Notes under the pieces: generated by a model
Database searches by the model: none
What the model saw: only the letters and a program-made list of their open reading frames with translations
What the model was told of the DNA's origin: nothing
Shown: in pieces, positions 42,258 through 50,905 of the stretch
How positions within the stretch are numbered: the first letter of the stretch is position 1
Layout of the letters: each line of letters begins with the position of its first letter
DNA from: Streptomyces sp. NBC_01264
Lineage (GTDB): Bacteria > Actinomycetota > Actinomycetes > Streptomycetales > Streptomycetaceae
Direction of reading: 5' to 3'
Assembly (NCBI RefSeq): GCF_026340675.1
Contig: NZ_JAPEOX010000002.1
Location: 2,170,001 to 2,234,000 of the forward strand
Length of the DNA: 64,000 nt
Position numbers and translations under genes: made by a program

Positions 42258-42743
42258 TCAGGCCACGCCGGAAGCGGATCCCCGCTCGCGCACGGCCAGT
42301 CGCCGCAGGATCGCCCGGACCCGGTCGCTCGACTCGTCAGCCGCGTCTATCGACTCTATGCACTGCCAGTACAGACCCTCGTCGTCCGTCCCGCAGGCCA
42401 CCCCGACCAGCGCTATGCCCACTTCCCCGAGCAGCGCCTGGAGCCCGAGCAACGCCTGCCGGGCGTCCGTCACCTCGGTCAACTGCGCGGCCCTCGGCGG
42501 GAGATCGGGCGCATAGCCCTCTCCGCGCAGAGCCGCCCGGTCGAGCACCCCGCAGCCCCTGCCTCCCGCTTCTCCCAGCCCCCGCGCCTCCGATCTCAGC
42601 TCAGGCGGCCCGGTGACCGCCAGCCAGCTCCCGATGCCCTGTGCGAGGGCCTGTGCCTGCCAGGCCTCGCCCACGATGTCCCAAGCAGCCCCGCTCTGCG
42701 CCAGCGCGTGCCGGCCGGCTGCGATGAGCCGTACCGCGTCCAT
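42258..42743 (-). CDS. Hypothetical protein, DUF6099-like
   Basis: 161 aa from ATG 42743. The N-terminus MDAVRLIAAGRHALAQSGAAWDIVGEAWQAQALAQ agrees with my memory of the Streptomyces family DUF6099, not checked here. No catalytic motif or membrane segment is visible; a helical Ala/Leu-rich chain with LTEVTDARQALLGLQALLGEV and a few Cys. The longer frame to 42803 lacks a better start. Role unknown. Confidence 0.7.
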   Translation of the reverse strand: MDAVRLIAAGRHALAQSGAAWDIVGEAWQAQALAQGIGSWLAVTGPPELRSEARGLGEAGGRGCGVLDRAALRGEGYAPDLPPRAAQLTEVTDARQALLGLQALLGEVGIALVGVACGTDDEGLYWQCIESIDAADESSDRVRAILRRLAVRERGSASGVA

Positions 42744-42867
42744 ATGCCGTCCCCCGTCCGCACGACATCTCGCCGTTCTCTCCACTACCCAGAGTGAGGG
42801 CAACGGGCCGGTAAAGCCAGGGGTATTCGGAAATTGTGGACACCGAAGATGGTTGTGGATATCGCCA

Positions 42868-43278
42868 TCACTCCGAAGAGTGACGATCTGCCCCCGAAGT
42901 GCCCGGTACGGGAAACCTCAGCTCGTTCCGCTCGATCTTCGCGGCGAGCGCATCCAGCACATCGACCCCGACCACCTCACAGAACTGCAGCAGGTAGGCG
43001 AGCACGTCGGCCACCTCATCGGCCACTCTGTGTGCGGTCTCCGGCTTCTCCATGACCTTCGCGGACTGTTCCGGTGTCAGCCACTGGAAGATCTCCACCA
43101 GTTCGGACGCCTCGACGCTCAGCGCCACCGCAAGGTTCTTGGGCGTGTGGAAGGGCTCCCACCCGCGCGCCGCCGCGAACTCGGCGAGCCGCCGCTGGAG
43201 CCGGTCGATCCGCTCGCCGGCCCCCTTCTCCTCCCCGGTCACTCCACTCTCTCCGCCCATGCCGTGCTCTTCGCTCAT
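42868..43278 (-). CDS. MazG-like nucleotide pyrophosphohydrolase
   Basis: 136 aa. The dCTPase/MazG fold is shown by FHTPKNLAVALSVEASELVEIFQWL (helix with the metal ligands EASE) and DEVADVLAYLLQFCEVVGVD (second metal motif). It would hydrolyse a non-canonical or excess nucleoside triphosphate. The ATG at 43278 overlaps the stop of the upstream ATPase gene in an ATGA, so the two are coupled. Confidence 0.9.
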   Translation of the reverse strand: MSEEHGMGGESGVTGEEKGAGERIDRLQRRLAEFAAARGWEPFHTPKNLAVALSVEASELVEIFQWLTPEQSAKVMEKPETAHRVADEVADVLAYLLQFCEVVGVDVLDALAAKIERNELRFPVPGTSGADRHSSE

Positions 43279-45002
43279 GCGCCCAGGTCTACCACCGAGA
43301 CGCCCGGTACGCCCCGGGCGGCCCTCGCGCAGGCCTCGCCCACCGAGGCCGCCAGCCTGACCTGCCCGCGCCCGCAGGCCAGTACGGCCAGCCGCAGCAG
43401 TTCGGCGGCCTGCCGGCTGTCCAGGTCCCGGTCGAAGCCGTCCGCGAGCACCGTCAGCGCCTGGCGCGCGGTGGGCAGTTCGGCCGCCGGGTCCACGTCC
43501 AGCACCCCCGGCCCGGTGAGCAGCACCAGCGCGAGGGCGAGGAAGCGCAGTTCGCCCGCGCCCAGCCGGGCCAGCTCGGTGGCGGGCCGGTCCGGGCCCC
43601 GGTCCAGCAGGCCGGTGACCGGGCCGCCCTCGGGAGCCCGTACGTCCAGTCCGGCCACCCACCCCGCGCAGCCGGTACGGGCGGCCCCGGTCAGCAGCCC
43701 GTACCGGGTGGTGCACTCCAGACGGGTGCGGCGCAGCACGTCGGCCAGGTTGGCGCAGTCGCCGAGCAGCCGCCCCTCCCCCGGCGCGACCGGCTCCCGC
43801 ATCCGTTCCGGGCGGGGATCGCAGGGGAACACCGAGCGCAGCGCGACCACGACCTGTTCGGCGGCGGCCAGCACCTGCCGCTGCCCCTCGGTGGACCCGG
43901 CCACCCGCAGCGGGAGCAGCGCGGTCCCGAGCCGGTCGTCGGGCAGCGGGGCCCGAGTGACCCCGGTGGCCCCACCGGTCAGCCAGGCCGCCTGTACGGA
44001 CCGCCGTCCGGGATCGCGCAGTGCGGTGGCGAGGAGGACCTGCCCGTCCACCGAGAGCCGTTCCCCTACGATCCGCAGCGCGGGCTCCGCCTGCACGGCG
44101 AGGTCGAGCCGGACCGGCCCGGCGGGGCCGTCGACCGTACAGCCGATCCGGAACCCCCGGCGCCGCTCGGCGTCGGGCACCGCCCGGTCGGGAATCCGTG
44201 CCCCCGGGTCGGGGAACACCTCGTCGAGAGTGGCCCCGGCCCCCAGGGCCGCCAAGGCCCCGTAGGCCTCCAGCACCTGGGACTTACCGCTCCCGCTCGG
44301 CCCGGCGAAGAGGGTGACGGGCCCAAGGACGAACCGCGCCCCGCGGTGCGCCCCGTAGGCGGAGAGCCGCAACTCGGTAACGGCGGGCCGCAAATGCGGT
44401 GCGCCTGCGGCGGGCTGAACGGGGGCCGGGGCCCGCCCCCGGCCCGGAACCTGCCCGGCGACTGCCGCCGGCGCGGAACCCTGCACCGGCACCGATGCCG
44501 AGACCAGAACCTGAGCCGGGGACGAGGCCGGTACCGGGGCTGAGGCCGGAACTGAGGCCGGGGCTGAGGCCGGGGCTGAGGCCGGGGCTGAGGCCGGTAC
44601 CGAGGCCGGCGACGGGACCGGGACCGAGGCCGGGGATGGGACCGGGACCGGGACCGAGGCCGGGGATGGGACCGGGTCTAGGGCCGGGACCGGCGCCGGA
44701 GCCGGTACTTGGGCCGGCGCATGCGCCGGAGCCGATACCGAGACCGGAGCCGCGGCAGCAGCCGGGAACGGGCCCACGGCTAACGCCGGACCAGCGAACA
44801 CGGCGGCTGGCACGGCCGGAGCCGTCGGGGCGGCGGGCCCGGGCAGTGCGACGGCCGGCCCGGCCGCAGCCGTCGAGGCGGCCGACACGGCGGGCACGGC
44901 GGCGCGTACGGCCGGAGCCGTCCGGGCGGCAGAAGCGGTCGGCGCGGGTGGTGTGGCGCGAGGCGGCGTCGGGGGTGGCGGGGCCGTGAGGTGGGAGGTC
45001 AT
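43275..45002 (-). CDS. AAA/RecF-like ATPase with a long Pro/Ala-rich N-terminal tail
   Basis: 575 aa. Residues ~1-200 are low complexity, mainly Ala/Pro/Val/Ser, with tandem units of the ASAPASAP kind coded by repeats of GGCTGAGGCCGGG at about 44540-44710. The ATPase begins near VTELRLSAYGAHRGARF; Walker A is GPSGSGKS at about 234-241, and a signature-like RLGAGELRFLALALVLL precedes VLDVDP. This resembles RecF/SMC-type ATPases. A start nearer the ATPase domain is possible, since the N-terminal tail has no conserved character. It is coupled to the MazG-like gene, so a nucleotide-pool or DNA role is likely. Confidence 0.75.
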   Translation of the reverse strand: MTSHLTAPPPPTPPRATPPAPTASAARTAPAVRAAVPAVSAASTAAAGPAVALPGPAAPTAPAVPAAVFAGPALAVGPFPAAAAAPVSVSAPAHAPAQVPAPAPVPALDPVPSPASVPVPVPSPASVPVPSPASVPASAPASAPASAPASVPASAPVPASSPAQVLVSASVPVQGSAPAAVAGQVPGRGRAPAPVQPAAGAPHLRPAVTELRLSAYGAHRGARFVLGPVTLFAGPSGSGKSQVLEAYGALAALGAGATLDEVFPDPGARIPDRAVPDAERRRGFRIGCTVDGPAGPVRLDLAVQAEPALRIVGERLSVDGQVLLATALRDPGRRSVQAAWLTGGATGVTRAPLPDDRLGTALLPLRVAGSTEGQRQVLAAAEQVVVALRSVFPCDPRPERMREPVAPGEGRLLGDCANLADVLRRTRLECTTRYGLLTGAARTGCAGWVAGLDVRAPEGGPVTGLLDRGPDRPATELARLGAGELRFLALALVLLTGPGVLDVDPAAELPTARQALTVLADGFDRDLDSRQAAELLRLAVLACGRGQVRLAASVGEACARAARGVPGVSVVDLGA

Positions 45003-45068
45003 GCGCGGACGGTACGGGCCGCCGGGGGTCCCGGGGGGCCGGCGAACCGTTCCGTCCGTGGGACCTTC

Positions 45069-45464
45069 CTACGATCGGGGGACGGCCGCGGCCGCGATCC
45101 CCTCCACCTCGGTCCCGACGGGCGCCAGCAGGAAGACGTTCCGGTCGACCCGGTGCATCCCGCTGCCCAGCCCGAAGACCACGCCGCTGCTGAAGTCCAG
45201 GATGCGCTTGGCCACTTCGCCGTCCGCGCCCGTGAGGTCCAGCAGCACCGGGATCTGCGCGATCAGGTACTCCGCCACCTCCCGCGCGTCCGCGAAGACC
45301 TGGACCCGGATCACCACGAAGCGCCGCTGCTCCGCCGCGGACGCCCCCGGAACCGTGGGGATCGTGCGGTGATCCACCCGGGAGGGCCACTCGTTGCGAC
45401 TCCGCAGGGGGACCACCTGCGCGAGCCCCTCCCACTGTTCGTCGGTGACGTCGTACCTGCTCAC
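45069..45464 (-). CDS. SepF-like protein (SepF paralogue)
   Basis: 131 aa. The SepF core is visible: RFVVIRVQVFADAREVAEYLIAQIPVLLDLTGADGEVAKRILDFSSGVVFGLGSGMHRVDRNVFLLAP. SepF anchors FtsZ to the membrane, but this copy lacks the N-terminal amphipathic helix of the main SepF, and Streptomyces is known to carry extra SepF-like proteins that affect sporulation septa. No division gene cluster is adjacent, so it is one of these paralogues. Confidence 0.88.
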   Translation of the reverse strand: MSRYDVTDEQWEGLAQVVPLRSRNEWPSRVDHRTIPTVPGASAAEQRRFVVIRVQVFADAREVAEYLIAQIPVLLDLTGADGEVAKRILDFSSGVVFGLGSGMHRVDRNVFLLAPVGTEVEGIAAAAVPRS

Positions 45465-45599
45465 CAGGCCGCCTCGGCCTTGCGCTTCATGTGCATCCCC
45501 CCATCCTCTCGCGTTTCACCCGTTCAGCCCAACACCGACACGAGGTAGCTGAGACACCCCCGGCGGGTGACCCCGACTACCCCCACACCGCCCAGTAGG

Positions 45600-45618
45600 T
45601 TAGGTTAGGCATACCTAA
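45600..45618 (+). promoter_or_regulatory. Iron box (DmdR1/IdeR-type operator)
   Basis: TTAGGTTAGGCATACCTAA matches 17 of 19 bases of the actinobacterial iron box TTAGGTTAGGCTAACCTAA. It lies 40-58 bases before the DUF2470 gene and predicts iron repression. Confidence 0.85.
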
Positions 45619-45657
45619 GTACGCGCCATCTCGCCACTCAGGACGACGGAGATCCAC

Positions 45658-46383
45658 ATGCACCTGCCCACGCCCCTGCCGCTGCCCACCGACGCCGAGC
45701 GGGTCCGCTCCGTCCTGGCCGCCGCGCATTCCATGACCGTCGTCAGCGACGGGCAGCGCACGGAGATCCGCCACCTCGACGGCACCGACCCCCTCGGCCG
45801 CCTGCACCTGCACCCCGCCGAGCCGGGCGGCCGCGCCGAGCACCGCCCGGCGATCCGGCTGGAGTTCACGGACATCGCGCCCACTCCCGTACGGGACCGC
45901 GTGCGCGCCCGGGTCACCCTCGTCGGCCGCCTGCTCACGCCCTACTCCGACCTCGCGGACGAGGGCTCCGACTCCACCTGCGTGGAGTTCGGCCGGGCCG
46001 TCCTCGAAACCGCCGACGGCGCCCGCTCGTACGTCGGGCTCGACGAACTGGACGCCGCCCGCCCCGACCCGCTCGCCCCCTCCGAGGCCGGGATGCTCAC
46101 CCATCTCCTCGACGACCATGCCGAACTCGTCACCCTCCTGCTGCGCCTGGTCCGGCCGCGGCCGGAAGCGGCGACCGGCGCCGGGTCCGCCGTGCTGCGC
46201 GCGCTGCCCCTCGCCATGGACCGGTACGGGATCACCCTGCGCCTGGAGGAGCGGCGCGGCCACCACGACGTACGGATCCCCTTCCCCTCCCCGCTCGACG
46301 ACGTGGAGCAGTCCGGGGCGCAGATCCAGGCCCTGTTCAGCGCGGCCCGGCGCAGCTCGCACCGCAACACCCTGCCCGCCTGA
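45658..46383 (+). CDS. DUF2470 (HugZ-like) domain protein under an iron box
   Basis: 241 aa. The N-terminal ~120 residues resemble a split-barrel flavin/haem-binding fold as in HugZ; residues ~150-235 are DUF2470 (EAGMLTHLLDDHAELVTLLLRL, then LPLAMDRYGITLRLEERRG). HugZ proteins help release iron from haem. The iron box before it agrees with a role in iron or haem use, but no other haem genes are near. GGAG lies just before the ATG. Confidence 0.85.
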   Translation: MHLPTPLPLPTDAERVRSVLAAAHSMTVVSDGQRTEIRHLDGTDPLGRLHLHPAEPGGRAEHRPAIRLEFTDIAPTPVRDRVRARVTLVGRLLTPYSDLADEGSDSTCVEFGRAVLETADGARSYVGLDELDAARPDPLAPSEAGMLTHLLDDHAELVTLLLRLVRPRPEAATGAGSAVLRALPLAMDRYGITLRLEERRGHHDVRIPFPSPLDDVEQSGAQIQALFSAARRSSHRNTLPA

Positions 46384-46467
46384 ACCGCCCGACCCCGAAC
46401 GGTTTATTCCGGAAATAGAGCGCCAAAATTCGGAACAACGCCGCCCCGACGTCCCGTTGGGACGATC

Positions 46468-47388
46468 ATGAAGGCAATCACATACACCGCATACGGAACG
46501 CCTGACGTCCTCACCCTCACCGAGGTCCCCGAGCCCAAGGTCGGTCCGGGCGAGGTCCTCGTCCGCGTCAGGGCCGCCGGCGTGAACCCGGTCGACTGGA
46601 AGCTCGCCGCCGGTTACCTCGACTCGATCCTCGAAGTCCGCTACCCGGTCATACCCGGCTGGGACGTCTCGGGCGTCGTCGAGGCGGTCGGCGAGGACAC
46701 CTTCGACTACGCCGTCGGCGACGAGGTGTACGGCTACGTCCGCAAGGAGTGGGTGGAGCTGGGCACTTACGCCGAGCTGGCCTCCGCCCCCGTCCGCACC
46801 CTCGCCCGCAAGCCGCGCGAGCTGAGCTTCGAGCAGGCCGCCGGCATCCCGCTGGCCGGGCTCACCGCCTACCAGTCGCTGACCCGCGTGGGGCTGCAGG
46901 CCGGCGAGACCGTGCTCATCCACTCCGCCGCCGGTGGCACCGGCTCCTTCGGCGTGCAGATCGCGGTCGCGCTCGGCCTGCGCGTCATCGGCACGGCCGG
47001 CGCGCACAACCACGACTACCTGCGCTCACTGGGTGCCGAACCGGTCCTGTACGGCGAGGGCTTCGCCGACCGGGTCCGCGAGCTGGCGCCCGAAGGGGTG
47101 GACGCCGCGCTGGACTTCTTCGGCGACGACGTCGTCCCGGTGCTCCAGTCCCTGGTCAAGGAGCAGCACCGGGTGGTCTCCATCGCCGACTACACCGCGG
47201 CCGCCCAGGGCGCTCACCAGCTGTGGGTCCGCCCGGACACCGCCGACCTGACCTTCCTGGCCGCGCTCGCGGACGAGGGCAAGCTCACCGTCAACGTGGA
47301 ACACGCGCTGCCGCTCGCCGAGGCGGCGAAGGCCTGGGAGCTGAGTGCCACGGGCCGCACCCGCGGCAAGATCGTCCTGACGGTCTGA
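46468..47388 (+). CDS. NADP-dependent quinone oxidoreductase-like protein (MDR superfamily)
   Basis: 306 aa. The start MKAITYTAYGTPDVLTLTEVPEP, RVRAAGVNPVDWKLAAGYLD and the dinucleotide loop HSAAGGTGSFGVQIAVALG are typical. The zinc-ligand Cys residues of alcohol dehydrogenases are absent, so it belongs with the zinc-free quinone reductases. It probably reduces quinones or enones with NADPH. It stands alone and ends before a strong terminator. Confidence 0.9.
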   Translation: MKAITYTAYGTPDVLTLTEVPEPKVGPGEVLVRVRAAGVNPVDWKLAAGYLDSILEVRYPVIPGWDVSGVVEAVGEDTFDYAVGDEVYGYVRKEWVELGTYAELASAPVRTLARKPRELSFEQAAGIPLAGLTAYQSLTRVGLQAGETVLIHSAAGGTGSFGVQIAVALGLRVIGTAGAHNHDYLRSLGAEPVLYGEGFADRVRELAPEGVDAALDFFGDDVVPVLQSLVKEQHRVVSIADYTAAAQGAHQLWVRPDTADLTFLAALADEGKLTVNVEHALPLAEAAKAWELSATGRTRGKIVLTV

Positions 47389-47410
47389 CGCGGCCCGCAA
47401 GCGGGCCCGG

Positions 47411-47445
47411 ACGTGCCGCCGGAGCGTTCCACTCCGGCGGCACGT
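47411..47445. terminator. Strong bidirectional hairpin
   Basis: ACGTGCCGCCGGAG (47411-47424), a 7-base loop, and its perfect complement (47432-47445) form a 14-base stem between the oxidoreductase gene (+) and the end of the organosulfur operon (-). Confidence 0.8.
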
Positions 47446-47470
47446 GGTCCCGTAAGACGGTCAGGAGCGG

Positions 47471-47839
47471 TCAGGAGGTGATCGGCGGCGCCGTCCCGCC
47501 GCCGCCCGCCGGGCCGAGCGAGGGGCCGACCGCCCGCAGGGAGCCCGGGGTGCGCCCCTCGCCCCAGCCGATGTCCCGCCGGTAGCTGCCGAGCAGACCG
47601 CGGCCGGCGAGAGCGGCCTCGTCCCGTAAGGCCGGGTCCTCGGGCACCGGCCGGGTCAGCGGGGACACGAACAGCGCGTCCACCGGGCAGTTGGCCTCGC
47701 ACAGGAAGCAGGTCTGGCAGTCCTCCTGCCGGGCGAGCAGCGGGATCCCCTCCGGCCCCCGCTCGAAGACGTCGGTCGGGCAGACCTCCACGCACTTGTC
47801 ACAGGCTATGCACCGCTCGGCCGACACCAGCTCGATCAT
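47471..47839 (-). CDS. Ferredoxin with two [4Fe-4S] motifs, AprB-like
   Basis: 122 aa. Two clusters are coded as CIACDKCVEVCP (residues ~10-21) and CQTCFLCEANCP (~41-52), the layout of adenylylsulfate reductase beta subunits and similar electron carriers; a ~50-residue Pro/Gly-rich tail follows. The ATG at 47839 overlaps the flavoprotein stop in an ATGA, so the pair is one unit. As last gene of the organosulfur operon it probably gives electrons to, or takes them from, that flavoprotein. Confidence 0.9.
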   Translation of the reverse strand: MIELVSAERCIACDKCVEVCPTDVFERGPEGIPLLARQEDCQTCFLCEANCPVDALFVSPLTRPVPEDPALRDEAALAGRGLLGSYRRDIGWGEGRTPGSLRAVGPSLGPAGGGGTAPPITS

Positions 47840-49416
47840 GCGACCAGCTCCGCCGGCCGCGTCCACACACGGTCGAGCCCGCCCGTCACGATGCGGTGGT
47901 GCTGCGCCGGGTCCTGCCCCGGGTGATCGAGCCGACGGGCCATCCCGCGGCTCTCCGTGCGGGCCAGCGCGGAGGCGTACATCCAGCGGGCGTGCGCCGT
48001 CATGGCCGCCGCCTGCCGGACCTTGACGAGCCCGGCGCCCTCCCCGCGCAGCGAGCGCACCTGTGCCCAGACCTCGTCGAGGGCGCCGAGCGCGCCGGTG
48101 AGGACGGAGCCGTGCCGCAGGTAGTTCTTGTCGTACGGCAGCACTTCCTCCTGCACGAGCCGTACGAGTTCCCGTGCCTCCCCGGGCCCGGCCGCGGACC
48201 CGGCGTCCCCGGCCGGGCGCAGGCCCGCCCCGCCGGCCCCGGTCACCGGCCGGAAGGCGGCCCGGCCCGAGCCCAGGGCGCGGGCGTACCGGGCCGCGCC
48301 CGCGCCCGCCCAACTGCCCGAGGACATCGCCCAGGCGGCGTTGTGGCTGCCGCCTCCGGTGAAGCCCCCGCAGATCTCCTCACGGGTGGCCGCGTCCCCG
48401 GCGGCGTACAGCCCGGGGACCGAGGTGGCGCAGTCCTCCCCGGTGATCCGGATCCCGCCGGTGCCGCGGACGGTGCCCTCGGCCAGCAGGGTCACGGAGA
48501 AGCGGTCGGTGAAGGGGTCGATGCCGAGCCGGTCGAAGGTGAGGAAGAAGTTCGGCTGCGCGAGCCGCATCGCGGCCTGGGCCGTGGCGTCGGCCCGGTC
48601 GAGGCGGGCGTAGACCTTGGCTCCGGTGAGGAGTTCGCGGGCGATGGCGGAGCGGCCGCCGAGGCTGGCGGCGCCCTCCAGGACCTCGCCGTCCTCCCGG
48701 TAGAAGGAGGCGAAGGAGTAGAAGGCCGTCTTGGTGACGGAGGTGCCCTCGGGGGCGATCCCGTAGGAGTTGGAGAACTCCATCCCGGACAGCTCGGCCC
48801 CGGCCTCGGCGGCGAACAGCGCGCCGTCCCCGGTGTTGGTGTTGGTGCCGAGCGCGCCGCTGAGGAAGGCGCAGCCGCCGGTGGCCAGGACGACGGCGCC
48901 GGCCCGGACCCGGTAGGGCTCGCCGGCCTGGCGGCGGTGGCCGGCCGCGCCCGCGACGGCTCCGTCCGCGTCGATGAGCAGCTCGGTGACCGGGCTGTGG
49001 TCGAGGATCCGGACCCCGGCGCGGCGGATCCGGATGCGCATCCGCCGCATGTACTCGGGCCCCTGGAGGCCGTTACGGAGCGGTCGGCCGTCGGGGCCGG
49101 TCGGGAAGGGGTAGCGCCCTTCGTCGGCCAGCTCGTTCATCCGGGCGTACGTCTCGTCGAGGACCCGGGACATCCACCGCCGGTCGGCGAGGTACCCGCC
49201 CAGCCCCTCGCGGCTCGCCATGGCGGCCTCACGGGCCGCCGGCTCCGGCGGGACGTACCAGACGCCGGTGCCGCCGGCGGCCGTCGCCCCGCTGGTGCCG
49301 CAGTAGCCCTTGTCGGCGAGGACCACGCAGGCCCCGGCCCCGGCCGCCTTGAGGGCGGCCCAGGAAGCGGCGGGGCCCCCGCCGACGACCAGCACGTCGG
49401 CGACGTGCTCGCTCAC
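47836..49416 (-). CDS. Fumarate reductase/AprA-type FAD-binding protein
   Basis: 526 aa from GTG 49416, which overlaps the stop of the monooxygenase gene (GTGA). The FAD site reads DVLVVGGGPAASWAALKAAG, followed by CGTSGATAAGG, VLATGGCAFLSGALGTNTNTGDG and YAAGDAATREEICGGFTGGG. The class includes succinate dehydrogenase, fumarate reductase and adenylylsulfate reductase alpha. Joined with an 8Fe-ferredoxin in a sulfonate operon it is most like an AprBA pair, so it may handle sulfite or another sulfur intermediate (inference). Confidence 0.87.
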   Translation of the reverse strand: MSEHVADVLVVGGGPAASWAALKAAGAGACVVLADKGYCGTSGATAAGGTGVWYVPPEPAAREAAMASREGLGGYLADRRWMSRVLDETYARMNELADEGRYPFPTGPDGRPLRNGLQGPEYMRRMRIRIRRAGVRILDHSPVTELLIDADGAVAGAAGHRRQAGEPYRVRAGAVVLATGGCAFLSGALGTNTNTGDGALFAAEAGAELSGMEFSNSYGIAPEGTSVTKTAFYSFASFYREDGEVLEGAASLGGRSAIARELLTGAKVYARLDRADATAQAAMRLAQPNFFLTFDRLGIDPFTDRFSVTLLAEGTVRGTGGIRITGEDCATSVPGLYAAGDAATREEICGGFTGGGSHNAAWAMSSGSWAGAGAARYARALGSGRAAFRPVTGAGGAGLRPAGDAGSAAGPGEARELVRLVQEEVLPYDKNYLRHGSVLTGALGALDEVWAQVRSLRGEGAGLVKVRQAAAMTAHARWMYASALARTESRGMARRLDHPGQDPAQHHRIVTGGLDRVWTRPAELVA

Positions 49417-50774
49417 GCGTCGGCTCCGGCTCCGACGGCCGCCGCGGCTCCGGCCGTGGCGTAGCGGTTGGCGGGGCGCGGCAGACCGTAGTTCTCGCGC
49501 AGGGTCCGGCCGGTGTACTCGGTGCGGAAGAGCCCGCGGCGCTGCAGGATCGGCACGACCTGGTCGACGAAGTCGGTCAGCCCGGTGGGGAGCACGGGAG
49601 CCATGATGTTGAAGCCGTCGGCGGCCCCCTGGGTGAACCACTCCTCCAGCTGGTCGGCGATCTGCTCGGGCGTCCCCGCGAAGACGCGGTGGCCGCGGCC
49701 CGCGCCCAGCCGGGCGATCAGCTCGCGCAGGGTGAGGCCGTCGCGGCGGGCGAGTCCGGCGACGAGCGTGAAGCGGCTCTTGTTGCCGTTGACGTCCCGC
49801 TCCTCGGGCAGTTCGGGCAGCCCGCCGTCGAGCGGCAGACCGGTGAGGTCCACGTTCAGCATGTTGGAGAGCTGCGCGAGGCCGTACTCCGGGACCTGGA
49901 GATCGGTCAGCTGCTGCTCCAGGGCCTTCGCCTCGGCTTCGGTGGAGCCGATGACGGGGGCGATGCCGGGCAGTACGAGCAACTGGTCCTCGGTGCGGCC
50001 GTACTTGGCGAGGCGGGACTTGAGGTCCTTGTAGAAGGTCTGCCCGTCGGCGAGGGTCTGCTGGGCGGTGAAGACGGCCTCGGCGTACTGGGCCGCGAAC
50101 TCCTTGCCGTCCTCGGAGGACCCGGCCTGGACGAGCAGCGGGTGGCCCTGCGGGGAGCGGGGCACGTTGAGCGGTCCGGCGACGCCGAAGTACTCGCCGC
50201 GGTGCGCGGCGGGGTGCAGCTTGTCGGTGTCGGCGTAGATGCCGGCCTCCTTGTCGAGGACGATCGCGTCGTCCTCCCAGCTGTCCCAGAGCTTGGTGGC
50301 CACGTCGAGGAACTCGCGGGCCCGCTCGTAGCGGAGGTTGTGCTCCAGGTGCTCGTCGCGGTTGAAGTTGCGGGCCTCGTCGACGCTGCCGGAGGTGACG
50401 ATGTTCCAGCCGGCCCGGCCGCCGCTGATGTGGTCGAGGGAGGCGAACTTCCGGGCGGTGTTGAAGGGCTCGTTGAAGGTGGTGGAGACGGTGGCGATGA
50501 GCCCGATGTGCTCGGTGACGGCGGCGATCGCGGAGAGCAGGGTCAGCGGCTCGAAGCCGCCGACGGCGTTGTACCGGGCCTTGCCCCAGAGGGCCACCCC
50601 GTCGGCGAAGAAGATCGAGTCGAGCCGGCCGCGCTCGGCAGTGCGGGCCAGTTCCTGGAAGTAGCTCAGATCGGTGATCCGTTCGGGGCTGCTGGAGGGG
50701 TGGCGCCAGGCGGCGTCGTGGTGCCCGGCGTTCATGAGGAAGGCGTTGAGGTGGAGGGTCCGGGGTGCGGTCAT
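49413..50774 (-). CDS. LLM-class FMN-dependent monooxygenase (NtaA/SnaA/DszA/SsuD group)
   Basis: 453 aa. N-terminus LHLNAFLMNAGHHDAAWRHP, then RGRLDSIFFADGVALWGKARYN, TVSTTFNEPFNTARKFASLDHISGGRAGWNIVTS and QAGSSEDGKEFAAQYAE are diagnostic for this subgroup, which cleaves C-S or C-N bonds using FMNH2. The operon also has the flavin reductase (53809-54366) and a sulfonate-type transporter, so a sulfonate or sulfone substrate is likely. Confidence 0.93.
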   Translation of the reverse strand: MTAPRTLHLNAFLMNAGHHDAAWRHPSSSPERITDLSYFQELARTAERGRLDSIFFADGVALWGKARYNAVGGFEPLTLLSAIAAVTEHIGLIATVSTTFNEPFNTARKFASLDHISGGRAGWNIVTSGSVDEARNFNRDEHLEHNLRYERAREFLDVATKLWDSWEDDAIVLDKEAGIYADTDKLHPAAHRGEYFGVAGPLNVPRSPQGHPLLVQAGSSEDGKEFAAQYAEAVFTAQQTLADGQTFYKDLKSRLAKYGRTEDQLLVLPGIAPVIGSTEAEAKALEQQLTDLQVPEYGLAQLSNMLNVDLTGLPLDGGLPELPEERDVNGNKSRFTLVAGLARRDGLTLRELIARLGAGRGHRVFAGTPEQIADQLEEWFTQGAADGFNIMAPVLPTGLTDFVDQVVPILQRRGLFRTEYTGRTLRENYGLPRPANRYATAGAAAAVGAGADA

Positions 50775-50905
50775 TTCATGTCCTCGGGGAGACGGGCGGC
50801 GGCGGGGCGCACCCGTGGGAAGTGGGCAGGGCGGGGCGGGGGCGGGGGCAGGGGCAGGCGGGCACAGGCCGAGGCGGGACAGGGCCAGGCGGTGGCCTCA
50901 GCGCC

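Noticed and set aside
43275..45002. Phage or plasmid defence island
   Set aside because: The ATPase and MazG-like enzyme alone are not enough, and no nuclease, methylase or integrase gene is near.
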